Positions 16,771 to 24,726 of a stretch of 58,034 nucleotides of DNA are shown piece after piece. The stretch comes from Streptomyces tagetis (GTDB taxonomy: Bacteria > Actinomycetota > Actinomycetes > Streptomycetales > Streptomycetaceae). The stretch spans positions 1 through 58,034 of the forward strand of contig NZ_JAGPNL010000014.1 of assembly GCF_018069565.1 (NCBI RefSeq). The letters run 5' to 3'. The notes beneath the pieces are model-generated. The model worked only from the letters and a program-made list of their open reading frames with translations, had not been told where the DNA came from and did not search any database. A program made the position numbers and the translations under genes. How positions within the stretch are numbered: the stretch's first letter is position 1; every line of letters begins with the position of its first letter.

Positions 16771-16798
16771 TTGAAAACGTGGAGCCACGGATTAGGGT
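16771..16798 (+). promoter_or_regulatory. promoter of the first aldehyde dehydrogenase
   Basis: TTGAAA (16771-16776) and TAGGGT (16793-16798) with a 16-bp spacer, a good match to Streptomyces vegetative promoters. It implies a leader of about 37 nt and lies just downstream of the half-site at 16745-16750. Confidence 0.55.
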
Positions 16799-16841
16799 GG
16801 GTGTCTCAGTCCATGGACACCCCGAACTTGGAGGGCCGGCA

Positions 16842-18281
16842 GTGAGCACCGAGCTGCGTCGACTGCGCAACCACATCGACGGCGAGTTCCGGGACGCCGC
16901 CGACGGGCGGACCACCGAGGTGGTCAACCCCGCCACCGGCGAGGCGTACGCGACCGCCCCGCTCTCCGGGCAGGCGGACGTCGACGCCGCCATGGCGGCT
17001 GCCGCCGCGGCCTTCCCGGCCTGGCGCGACACCACGCCCGCCGAGCGGCAGAAGGCCCTCCTGAAGATCGCCGACGCGTTCGAGGAGCGGGCCGAGGAAC
17101 TCATCGCGGCCGAGGTGGAGAACACGGGCAAGCCCATCGGGCTGACCCGCACCGAGGAGATCCCGCCGATGGTCGACCAGATCCGCTTCTTCGCGGGCGC
17201 GGCCCGGATGCTGGAGGGCCGCAGCGCCGGCGAGTACATGGAGGGCCTGACCTCCATCGTCCGCCGCGAGCCGATCGGCGTCTGCGCGCAGGTCGCGCCC
17301 TGGAACTACCCGATGATGATGGCCGTGTGGAAGTTCGCGCCGGCGCTCGCGGCGGGCAACACGGTCGTCCTCAAGCCGTCCGACACCACCCCGGCCTCCA
17401 CGGTCCTCATCGCCGACATCATCGGCTCGGTGCTGCCCAGGGGCGTCTTCAACGTGATCTGCGGCGACCGCGACACCGGCCGCCTCATGGTCGAGCACCC
17501 GACCCCGGCGATGGCCTCCATCACCGGCTCGGTCCGGGCCGGCATGTCGGTCGCCGAGTCCGCCTCCAAGGACCTCAAGCGGGTCCACCTGGAGCTGGGC
17601 GGCAAGGCGCCCGTCGTCGTCTTCGAGGACACCGACATCCCCAAGGCCGTCGAGGACATCTCCGTCGCCGGGTTCTTCAACGCCGGCCAGGACTGCACCG
17701 CCGCCACCCGCGTCCTCGTCCAGGAGTCCGTCCACGACGAGTTCGTCGCCGCGCTCGCCAAGGCCGCCGCCGAGACCAGGACCGGGCAGCCGGACGACGA
17801 GGACGTGCTCTACGGCCCGCTCAACAACCCGGCCCAGCTCGCCCAGGTCTCCGGCTTCGTCGAGCGGCTGCCCGCCCACGCCAAGGTCGAGGCCGGCGGC
17901 CACCGGGTCGGCGAGCGGGGCTACTTCTACGCCCCGACCGTCGTCTCGGGGCTCAAGCAGGACGACGAGATCATCCAGAAGGAGGTCTTCGGCCCGGTCA
18001 TCACCGTCCAGTCCTTCACCGACGAGGACCAGGCCGTCGCGTGGGCCAACGGCGTCGAGTACGCCCTCGCCTCCTCGGTGTGGACCAAGGACCACGGCCG
18101 CGCCATGCGGATGTCCAAGAGGCTGGACTTCGGCTGCGTCTGGATCAACACCCACATCCCGCTGGTCGCCGAGATGCCCCACGGCGGCTTCAAGAAGTCC
18201 GGCTACGGCAAGGACCTCTCGGCCTACGGCTTCGAGGACTACACCCGCGTCAAGCACGTGATGACGTCCCTCGACGCCTGA
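16842..18281 (+). CDS. patD: gamma-aminobutyraldehyde dehydrogenase type ALDH
   Basis: NAD(P)-dependent aldehyde dehydrogenase of 479 residues from GTG 16842 (GGAGGG at 16830-16835). Catalytic Glu251 is in HLELGGKAP and Cys285 in NAGQDCTAATRV. VAPWNYPMMMAVWKFAPAL and VVLKPSDTTPAST mark the cofactor site. The DCTA context and the late INTHIPLVAEMPHGGFKKSGYGKDLSAYGFEDYT block match the aminobutyraldehyde/betaine-aldehyde group. It would oxidise the product of putrescine transamination to GABA. It is divergent from the asnC-aminotransferase pair. Confidence 0.88.
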   Translation: MSTELRRLRNHIDGEFRDAADGRTTEVVNPATGEAYATAPLSGQADVDAAMAAAAAAFPAWRDTTPAERQKALLKIADAFEERAEELIAAEVENTGKPIGLTRTEEIPPMVDQIRFFAGAARMLEGRSAGEYMEGLTSIVRREPIGVCAQVAPWNYPMMMAVWKFAPALAAGNTVVLKPSDTTPASTVLIADIIGSVLPRGVFNVICGDRDTGRLMVEHPTPAMASITGSVRAGMSVAESASKDLKRVHLELGGKAPVVVFEDTDIPKAVEDISVAGFFNAGQDCTAATRVLVQESVHDEFVAALAKAAAETRTGQPDDEDVLYGPLNNPAQLAQVSGFVERLPAHAKVEAGGHRVGERGYFYAPTVVSGLKQDDEIIQKEVFGPVITVQSFTDEDQAVAWANGVEYALASSVWTKDHGRAMRMSKRLDFGCVWINTHIPLVAEMPHGGFKKSGYGKDLSAYGFEDYTRVKHVMTSLDA

Positions 18282-18296
18282 CCCCTTCCCGGCCGC

Positions 18297-18338
18297 CACC
18301 CCGCCCCCGGACGCCAACTGGTCCCAGGGGGCGGGGTG
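18297..18338 (+). terminator. terminator after the first aldehyde dehydrogenase
   Basis: CACCCCGCCCCC (18297-18308) and GGGGGCGGGGTG (18327-18338) form a perfect 12-bp stem, followed by TTGCGG, 15 nt beyond the stop. Confidence 0.8.
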
Positions 18339-18387
18339 TTGCGGTCGGGGGGGAACTTCACGGGCCCGTCAGGAGTCCTTCTCCTGT

Positions 18388-18948
18388 GTGAAGCGGATGA
18401 CGAGCACATCGGAGACGGCAGAGGTCGGCGGCGCCGTCACGTGGGGGCTGGTGGCGGCCTGGGCCCTGCACGACGCCGAGGAACTGGCCACCGTGGCCGC
18501 CTGGGTACGGCGCAACGCGCCCGTACTGCGTGAGCGGTACCCGGCGGTGCCGGAGGCGGTGTGGCGCCGGGTCGAATCCGTCGACCGGCGTGAATTCGCC
18601 GTGGCCGTCGCCCTGGTGGGCCTGTACGTCGTCGCGGCCGGAGCGGCGGGCCGGGCGAGCGGCGGGAGTTCGGCCTTCTACCAGTCCGTGCTGTACGGCT
18701 TCGGGCTGCACGGGCTGGTCCACATGGGACAGGCGGCGGCCCTGCGCCGCTACACCCCGGGCTCGGTGACCTCGCCGCTGGTGGTCGTCCCGTTCACCCT
18801 GTGGGCGCGCGGACGGCTGCGCCGCGCCGGGGTGTCGCGGCCCACGCGGCCACGCGACCTCGTGATCGCCCTCGGCGGCGCGGGCGCCGTGGCGCTCGCC
18901 GCGCACGCCGTGGCGCAGAGCCTGCCCGGCGCCGGGGACCGGCCCTGA
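18388..18948 (+). CDS. HXXEE domain membrane protein
   Basis: Small membrane protein of 186 residues with about four to five hydrophobic segments. The motif WALHDAEE (His28, Glu31, Glu32) near the start and a second His patch, GLHGLVHMGQ, define the HXXEE family. Its biochemical role is not established; the conserved His and Glu suggest metal-binding. The start is GTG 18388 (AGGAG at 18371-18375, spacing 12); ATG 18397 is an alternative. It is convergent with the GDPD gene, 22 bp apart. Confidence 0.75.
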   Translation: MKRMTSTSETAEVGGAVTWGLVAAWALHDAEELATVAAWVRRNAPVLRERYPAVPEAVWRRVESVDRREFAVAVALVGLYVVAAGAAGRASGGSSAFYQSVLYGFGLHGLVHMGQAAALRRYTPGSVTSPLVVVPFTLWARGRLRRAGVSRPTRPRDLVIALGGAGAVALAAHAVAQSLPGAGDRP

Positions 18949-18970
18949 CGGACGGGCCCCGGCGGCGGGT

Positions 18971-19654
18971 TCAGCGCGTGCGGAGGGTCTGGAGGACGGG
19001 GATGCGGTTGGTGGTGATGGAGTCGACACCCAGGCGGAGCATGCGGCGCAGCGAGCGGCGGGTGTCGGGGGTCCAGACGGACATCAGGAGCCCGTCGCGG
19101 TGGACCCGGTCGACGAGGTCCGAGTCCACCAGCCCGAAGCGGTAGTTGAGCCAGCGCGGACGCACCGCCTCCAGCACACCGGCCCGGGGCGGGGCGAGCG
19201 ACGTCCAGGTCAGGGCGATCTCGGCGGACGGATCGGCGGCCCGCACCGCGAGCATGGTCCGGGCGCCCGCGCAGTAGTACACCCGCTCCCGCGCCCCGCA
19301 GGCGCCGACCACCTCGACGATCCGGCGCACCGACCGCGGACCGGGGGAGCCCGGCAGGTCCAGCATCACCCGGCTGCCCTCCGTCGCGGCGAGGGCCTCG
19401 GCGAGCGTGGGCACCCCGCCCTCGGTCACCGCGCGCACCTCCTCGGCGGAGAGCGAGTGCAGCGGCCTGTCGTGCTCCCACAGCCGCTTCAGCGTCTCGT
19501 CGTGGAGCAGCACCGGGACGCCGTCCCGGGTCAGGCGGACGTCGATCTCCACCGCGTCCGCGCCCCGGGCGAGCGCGGAGCGCAGCGAGCCGAGGGTGTT
19601 CTCCCGGACGTGGTAGGGGTCGCCGCGGTGGGCCACGGCGGTCACGGTCTGCAT
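18971..19654 (-). CDS. glycerophosphodiester phosphodiesterase family protein
   Basis: GDPD of 227 residues from ATG 19654, preceded by GAGGGAGA. It opens VTAVAHRGDPYHVRENTLGSLRSALARGADAVEIDVRLTRDGVPVLLHDETLKRL, containing the HRG, the ENT Glu, the EIDV metal ligands and the HD catalytic pair of the TIM-barrel family. It ends LGVDSITTNRIPVL, the usual D.I.TN.P closing motif. There is no signal peptide, so it is probably cytoplasmic and releases glycerol-3-phosphate from lipid head-group diesters. Confidence 0.9.
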   Translation of the reverse strand: MQTVTAVAHRGDPYHVRENTLGSLRSALARGADAVEIDVRLTRDGVPVLLHDETLKRLWEHDRPLHSLSAEEVRAVTEGGVPTLAEALAATEGSRVMLDLPGSPGPRSVRRIVEVVGACGARERVYYCAGARTMLAVRAADPSAEIALTWTSLAPPRAGVLEAVRPRWLNYRFGLVDSDLVDRVHRDGLLMSVWTPDTRRSLRRMLRLGVDSITTNRIPVLQTLRTR

Positions 19655-19695
19655 GGCGGCATTCTCCCTCGGGCCGGCCGTCCGGGCGGGGCGGG

Positions 19696-20757
19696 TCAGG
19701 ACGCGGTCCAGCGGTCGGTGTACGCGTCGATCTCCGCGAGGATGCGCGCCTTGCCCGCCTCGTCGAGGAAGGAGGCGTGCACCGCGTTGCGGGCCAGACC
19801 GGCGACGCCCCGCTCGTCGAGGCCGAGCAGCCGCGCGGCGACCGCGTACTCGTTGTTCAGGTCGGTGCCGAACATCGGCGGATCGTCGGAGTTGATCGTC
19901 ACCAGGACCCCGGCGCGCGCGAACTCCTTGAGCGGGTGCTCGTCCAGCGAGGTCACCGCGCGGGTGGCGATGTTCGAGGTCGGGCACACCTCCAGCGGGA
20001 TGCGCCGCTCGGCCAGGTACGCCAGCAGCTCCGGATCGCGGGCCGCGCTGGTGCCGTGGCCGATGCGCTCGGCGCGCAGCTCGTGCAGCGCGTCCCACAC
20101 CGTCTGCGGGCCGGTCGTCTCGCCCGCGTGCGGGACGGAGTGCAGCCCGGCGGCGATCGCGCGGTCGAAGTACGGCTTGAACTGCGGCCGGCCCACCCCG
20201 ATCTCCGGCCCGCCGAGCCCGAAGGACACCAGCCCCTCCGGGCGCACCCGGTCGTCGGTGGCCAGCCGCGCCGTCTCCTCGGCCGAGCCGAGGCCCGCCT
20301 CCCCGGGGATGTCGAAGCACCAGCGCAGCACGGTCCCGAAGTCGGCCTCGGCCGAGCGGCGGGCGTCCTCGATGGCGTCCATGAAGGCGCCCTCGTCGAT
20401 GCCGCGCCGGGTGGAGGAGTACGGGGTGATGGTCAGCTCGGCGTAGCGCACCTGCTGCCGGGCCATGTCCCGGGCCACCTCGTAGGTGAGCAGCCGGACG
20501 TCCTCCGGGGTGCGGATCAGGTCCACCACCGACAGGTACACGTCGATGAAGTGGGCGAAGTCCGTGAACGTGAAGTAGTCGGCCAGCGCCTCGGGGTCGG
20601 TGGGGACCTTGGAGTCCGGGTGGCGGGCGGCGAGTTCGGCGACGATGCGGGGGGAGGCGGAGCCCACGTGGTGGACGTGCAGCTCGGCCTTGGGCAGCCC
20701 GGCGATGAAGGCGTGCAGGTCGCGCGGGACCTCGGGGTCGACGAGGTGCTCGGTCAA
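19696..20757 (-). CDS. mqnX: adenosine deaminase family protein, probable 6-aminodeoxyfutalosine deaminase
   Basis: Amidohydrolase of 353 residues. The start appears to be TTG 20757, with GGGGAGGA five bases upstream. Metal ligands are visible in ELHVHHVGSASP (His27, His29), LHSVPHAGE, ERIGHGTSA and VTINSDDPPMFG. True adenosine deaminases usually read HxHLDG at the first site; the HHVGSAS variant is that of the Streptomyces group shown to deaminate aminodeoxyfutalosine (the S. coelicolor SCO5662 type, recalled from the literature). That places it in the futalosine route to menaquinone. Adenosine deaminase activity is the alternative. Confidence 0.75.
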   Translation of the reverse strand: MTEHLVDPEVPRDLHAFIAGLPKAELHVHHVGSASPRIVAELAARHPDSKVPTDPEALADYFTFTDFAHFIDVYLSVVDLIRTPEDVRLLTYEVARDMARQQVRYAELTITPYSSTRRGIDEGAFMDAIEDARRSAEADFGTVLRWCFDIPGEAGLGSAEETARLATDDRVRPEGLVSFGLGGPEIGVGRPQFKPYFDRAIAAGLHSVPHAGETTGPQTVWDALHELRAERIGHGTSAARDPELLAYLAERRIPLEVCPTSNIATRAVTSLDEHPLKEFARAGVLVTINSDDPPMFGTDLNNEYAVAARLLGLDERGVAGLARNAVHASFLDEAGKARILAEIDAYTDRWTAS

Positions 20758-20908
20758 GGGTTCCTCCCCGGAACGGCGTCCCGGGCCGTCCGGCGGCGGG
20801 ACGCGGTGATCGGCTGATCGGCGGTGCGGGGATCATCGTAGGCCCGGCCCCCGCGGGGAAGGCTCTGGCCGTAGCATGACGGGACGTTCGACAGAGGGGA
20901 ACCCGCGC

Positions 20909-21700
20909 ATGTCCGACGACGCGCTGCCGCCGAACGCCGACGCGCAGACCCCGGAAGGCCCCGGTGACGGCTTCGGGCCGGCGCCCGCCCCGCGGGTCGA
21001 CCTGGGCAAGGGCGGTACGACGGGAGTCCCCGCCGAGCCCGATCCGTGGGCGCCGCCCGCGAGCGACGCCGGTGCGGGCAGGGGCCCCGGCGAGACCGTC
21101 GTCTCGGGCCCGATGCCCCCCTGGCCGGGCCCCTCCGTGCACGACCAGCAGACGATCACCTCCCTGCCCTCCCCGGGCAGCGGTACGACGCCTGGGCCGT
21201 GGACCGCCCCGGCCGCAGGCCCGGCACCGGACGCCGGGGGTGCCTTCACCGTGCCGTCCGGCCCGGTCACGCCGTCCGCCCCCGCCACCGTGCCCAATCC
21301 CTTCGCGGCGCCCGAGGACCGGCCGCCGCCCGACCCGGGCCCCTCGGCCACCACCGGGCAGGTGCCCTACGGCTACCCGGGCGGGCCCGCCCACCCGGCC
21401 CAGGGCGGCTACGGCTCCGTGCCGCCGCAGGGCTACTACGGCTGGTCCGGCATGCCGCCGCTGCCCAGTAACGGGCTGGGCACCGCGGGCCTCGTCCTCG
21501 GCATCGTCTCGGCGGTCATCTTCTGCCTCTGGCCGGTGGCGATCGTCCTCGGCGTGCTCGGCATCATCTTCGGCTCGATGGGCCGGGCCAAGGCCGCCCG
21601 GGGCGAGGCCGACAACGGGGGCCAGGCGCTGGCCGGCCTGATCTGCGGCATCGTCGGCGTCGTCCTGAGCTGCCTCGGCGCGGTGGTCACGGTCTTCTAG
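20909..21700 (+). CDS. DUF4190 membrane protein with long disordered N-terminus
   Basis: A 263-residue protein from ATG 20909 (AGAGGGGA at 20892-20899). About 190 residues of Pro/Gly/Asp-rich, probably disordered sequence end in GYPGGPAHPAQGGYGS and YYGWSGMPPLPS. Two membrane segments follow (GTAGLVLGIVSAVIFCLWPVAIVLGVLGIIFGSMGR and LAGLICGIVGVVLSCLGAVVTVF), the DUF4190 arrangement. Its function is unknown. The divergent neighbour is the aminodeoxyfutalosine deaminase gene. Confidence 0.8.
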   Translation: MSDDALPPNADAQTPEGPGDGFGPAPAPRVDLGKGGTTGVPAEPDPWAPPASDAGAGRGPGETVVSGPMPPWPGPSVHDQQTITSLPSPGSGTTPGPWTAPAAGPAPDAGGAFTVPSGPVTPSAPATVPNPFAAPEDRPPPDPGPSATTGQVPYGYPGGPAHPAQGGYGSVPPQGYYGWSGMPPLPSNGLGTAGLVLGIVSAVIFCLWPVAIVLGVLGIIFGSMGRAKAARGEADNGGQALAGLICGIVGVVLSCLGAVVTVF

Positions 21701-22233
21701 GACCGGCGAACGGCGCGCTGACCCGGGCGGCCGGGGACAGGCCGGTGCCGGCGGGCGGGCACGTCCGGCGCACCGGGGCGGCCACGGGACCAGACCGCTC
21801 CCGCTCGGGCCGGCTCCGGCCACGTGGCCAGGGCCGCTCCCGCGCGGCTCCGGTTCTCCGGTGCGCACCGCGCGTCCATGCCGGGTGGGAGTCCCGGCTG
21901 TCCTCGGCGTACGCGCGCTCGCCCGGTCGTCCCCGGGCGCTACCGGCGGCTACGCCCCGTTGGCCGCCCTCGCCCGCGCGTCCGCGCCGACCGCGGTGCT
22001 CCGCCGTCGGCATACGGGCGCCTCGCGCGGGCGTCTGCGGGCGCCGCCGCGACTACGCGCCGCCCACCGTCCGTACCCGTACCTCCGCGTCGGCCGTGGC
22101 CCTCCGCCGTCCCCGGCGTACCTGGGCGTACGTACACCGTGGCCCGCCGCCCCCGGCGCTACGTACGGCCACGCGGTCGTCCCCGGGCCGCCGCCCTCAC
22201 CCCGCACCCCCGCCGCGGCCGCCTCCGCCCCCC
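21701..22233. other. gene-poor stretch, possible decayed Pro/Tyr-rich coding remnant
   Basis: No gene is supported here. From about 21940 to 22200 the sequence is unusually rich in TAC, GTAC and CCCGGG-type strings. Pieces of Pro/Gly/Tyr-rich peptide appear in different frames (GATGGYAPL, PPSAYGR, APGATYGHA), as if a low-complexity N-terminus like that of the preceding DUF4190 gene had been broken by frameshifts. No frame has a start, SD and domain together. Confidence 0.4.
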
Positions 22234-22893
22234 TCACCCCACGTCCGCCCCCTCAGGTCGCCCCGCGCGTGGCGGCTCCGCCCCGCCCAGCCGGTCCCGT
22301 GCCGTCATCAGGGCGAAGCCCAGCAGGTTGGGGCCCCGCCAGCGGGCCGGGTCGAGAGCGGCCTCGTCGTCCGGGGCCAGGCCGATACCCCAGATACGGT
22401 CCACGGGGCTGGCCTCCACCAGGACCCGGTCGCCCGTGCCCAGGAGGAACGCCCGCAGCCCGGGGTCGGCGGCGAACTTGTGGACGCTGCCCTCCACCAC
22501 GATCCCGAACCGCTCCCGCTCCCACACCCCCGCCTCGAAGCCGCGCACCAGCCGCCCCGCCTTCTTGGCCGCGCCCGGATGCTCCGCCGCCAGCACCCGC
22601 CGCTCGGCCTCCGCGTCCTCGAAGAGCCGCGCCTTGGCGGCCATCATCCAGTGCTCCGCCGTCGCGTACCGCACCCCGTCGACGGTGAACGGCGCCGGCC
22701 ACCACTGGCTCAGGCAGCCCGGCCCGAGACGCCCGTCCGGCCGGGGCCGGTGTCCCCAGAAGCACAGGTACCTCACGCGCGCGCCCGCCCGGACCCGCGC
22801 GAGCAGCGCCTCCCGGCTGTGCGCCACGGCCCCCTCCACCACGGCCCCCTCCGGCATGGCCACCTCCGGCGCGTCGGCAGTCGTCTCCTCCAT
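22234..22893 (-). CDS. NADAR family protein (YbiA-like)
   Basis: A 219-residue protein with the NADAR fold: YLCFWGHRP, CLSQWWPAPFTVDGVRYATAEHWMMAAKARLF, and later FGIVVEGSVHKFAADPGLRAFLLGTGDRVLVEASPVDRIWGIGL, the conserved block. Known members include N-glycosidases acting on riboflavin-pathway intermediates; others are tied to ADP-ribose chemistry. The first 35 residues are poorly conserved and no SD precedes ATG 22893, so a downstream start is possible. The substrate here is unproven. Confidence 0.82.
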   Translation of the reverse strand: MEETTADAPEVAMPEGAVVEGAVAHSREALLARVRAGARVRYLCFWGHRPRPDGRLGPGCLSQWWPAPFTVDGVRYATAEHWMMAAKARLFEDAEAERRVLAAEHPGAAKKAGRLVRGFEAGVWERERFGIVVEGSVHKFAADPGLRAFLLGTGDRVLVEASPVDRIWGIGLAPDDEAALDPARWRGPNLLGFALMTARDRLGGAEPPRAGRPEGADVG

Positions 22894-23003
22894 GCCCGGA
22901 GTGTGGCACGGGCCACTGACATCCCGGCCGGCCCGGTCAGGGACCCCTCACCCGCCCGTCGACAGATTTCGTCGCGTAACCAAAAGGAAACAACGGAATC
23001 ACT

Positions 23004-23031
23004 TGTTGGGCAAGCGCTCCTCTGTCAGGAT
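23004..23031 (+). promoter_or_regulatory. candidate promoter of the dehydrogenase-pot operon
   Basis: TTGTTG (23004-23009) and CAGGAT (23026-23031) with a 16-bp spacer. A small inverted repeat CTTGTTGGGCAAG (23003-23015) overlaps the -35 and could be an operator. The surrounding 22970-23035 is AT-richer than average. Confidence 0.4.
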
Positions 23032-23135
23032 CGGCACTCACATCGAGCCTGAGCCACGCCGGCCCCCTGCACGGGGGCTTCCGTCGCGGACACTTTTCGT
23101 CACGGGGCCCCACGGGGACAACGAGGAGAGACGAG

Positions 23136-24671
23136 ATGCACCACCCGGGCACCACCGCCCCCGACAGGTTCCCCGCCGCCGAGCGTTTCGCGGACGGGGC
23201 GCAGTACATCGCGGGCCGGCTGACGCGGGGCACCTCGGGACGCACCCACACCGTCGTCGACCCGGCGACCGGCACGGAGGTCCTGACCTACGCCCTGGCC
23301 GGCACCGCCGACGTGGACGCGGCCGTCGCCGCCGCACGGGCCGCCTTCCCGGGCTGGGCCGGCGCCACCCCCGGCGAGCGCGCCGACGCGCTGTACCGTT
23401 TCGCCACCGTCCTCGCCGAACGCGCCGAGGAGTTCGCGCGGGCCGAGTCGACGCAGTGCGGCAAGCCGCTGAAGCTGACCCGCGAGTTCGACGTGCCCGG
23501 CACGGTCGACAACGCGGCCTTCTTCGCCGGAGCCGCCCGGCACCTCCAGGGCCAGTCGGCGGGGGAGTACTCCGGCGACCACACCTCGTACGTGCGCCGT
23601 GAGCCGGTCGGCGTCGTCGGCTCCGTCGCGCCCTGGAACTACCCGCTCCAGATGGCCGCCTGGAAGGTCCTCCCGGCGATCGCCGCGGGCAACACCATCG
23701 TCCTCAAGCCCGCCGAGACCACCCCGCTCACCTCGCTGCTCTTCGCCGAGGCCGCCACGGCCGCCGGTGTCCCTGACGGGGTGGTCAACGTGGTCGCCGG
23801 CACCGGGCCCGAGGCCGGCGAACACCTCGTCGGCCACCCGGACGTGGCGATGACCTCCTTCACCGGCTCCACCGCCGTCGGCCGCCGCGTCGCCGAGATC
23901 GCCACCGCCACCGTCAAGCGGCTCCACCTGGAGCTGGGCGGCAAGGCGCCCTTCCTCGTCTTCGACGACGCCGACCTCGACGCCGCCGTCCACGGCGCGG
24001 TGGCCGCCGCGCTGATCAACACCGGCCAGGACTGCACCGCCGCCACCCGCGCCTACGTGCAGCGCCCGCTGTACGAGGCGTTCGTCGAGCGGACCGCCGC
24101 GCTGATGGAGACCGTCCGGGTGGGCGACCCCTTCGCCCCGGACACCGACCTCGGCCCGCTGGTCTCCCACGCCCACCGCGACCGCGTCGCCGGCTTCGTC
24201 GACCGGGCCCGCTCCGCCGCCCGCGTCGTCACCGGCGGCGCGGCGCCCGGGGGCGCGCTGAGCGACGGTGCCTACTACCTGCCGACGCTCGTCGCGGACG
24301 CCGCCCAGGACAGCGAGGCGGTCCGCTCGGAGATCTTCGGGCCGGTCCTCGTCGCCTTGCCCTTCGACGGCGACGACGAGGGCATCCGGCTCGCCAACGA
24401 CACCCCGTACGGGCTCGCCGCCTCCGCCTGGACCCGCGACGTGTACCGGGCGAACCGCGCCACCCGCGAGATCCGGGCGGGGTGCGTGTGGGTCAACGAC
24501 CACATCCCGATCATCAGCGAGATGCCGCACGGCGGTTATGGGGCCTCCGGCTTCGGCAAGGACATGTCCGCCTACTCCTTCGAGGAGTACACGCAGGTCA
24601 AGCACGTCATGTTCGACAACACGGCGGTGGTCCGCAAGGACTGGCACCGCACGGTCTTCGGGGACCGATAG
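23136..24671 (+). CDS. second gamma-aminobutyraldehyde/betaine-aldehyde type dehydrogenase
   Basis: ALDH of 511 residues from ATG 23136, with GAGGAG eight bases upstream. Catalytic Glu266 is in HLELGGKAP and Cys300 in NTGQDCTAATRA. It is a paralogue of the dehydrogenase at 16842: the VAPWNYPLQMAAWKVLPAI, KPAETTPLTSLL and HIPIISEMPHGGYGASGFGKDMSAYSFEEYT blocks align directly. It heads the operon with potDABC and the FAD oxidoreductase, so it probably oxidises the aminoaldehyde made from an imported polyamine. The exact aldehyde is not fixed by sequence. Confidence 0.86.
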   Translation: MHHPGTTAPDRFPAAERFADGAQYIAGRLTRGTSGRTHTVVDPATGTEVLTYALAGTADVDAAVAAARAAFPGWAGATPGERADALYRFATVLAERAEEFARAESTQCGKPLKLTREFDVPGTVDNAAFFAGAARHLQGQSAGEYSGDHTSYVRREPVGVVGSVAPWNYPLQMAAWKVLPAIAAGNTIVLKPAETTPLTSLLFAEAATAAGVPDGVVNVVAGTGPEAGEHLVGHPDVAMTSFTGSTAVGRRVAEIATATVKRLHLELGGKAPFLVFDDADLDAAVHGAVAAALINTGQDCTAATRAYVQRPLYEAFVERTAALMETVRVGDPFAPDTDLGPLVSHAHRDRVAGFVDRARSAARVVTGGAAPGGALSDGAYYLPTLVADAAQDSEAVRSEIFGPVLVALPFDGDDEGIRLANDTPYGLAASAWTRDVYRANRATREIRAGCVWVNDHIPIISEMPHGGYGASGFGKDMSAYSFEEYTQVKHVMFDNTAVVRKDWHRTVFGDR

Positions 24672-24726
24672 CCGTCACGACAGGCCGCCGATCCCGGCCG
24701 CCGCCTCCCGGAAGGGCAACACGCGC

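Noticed and set aside
21861..22688. Plus-strand 275-residue open frame
   Set aside because: Arg/Pro-rich low complexity without SD, and its second half is antisense to the well-supported NADAR gene.
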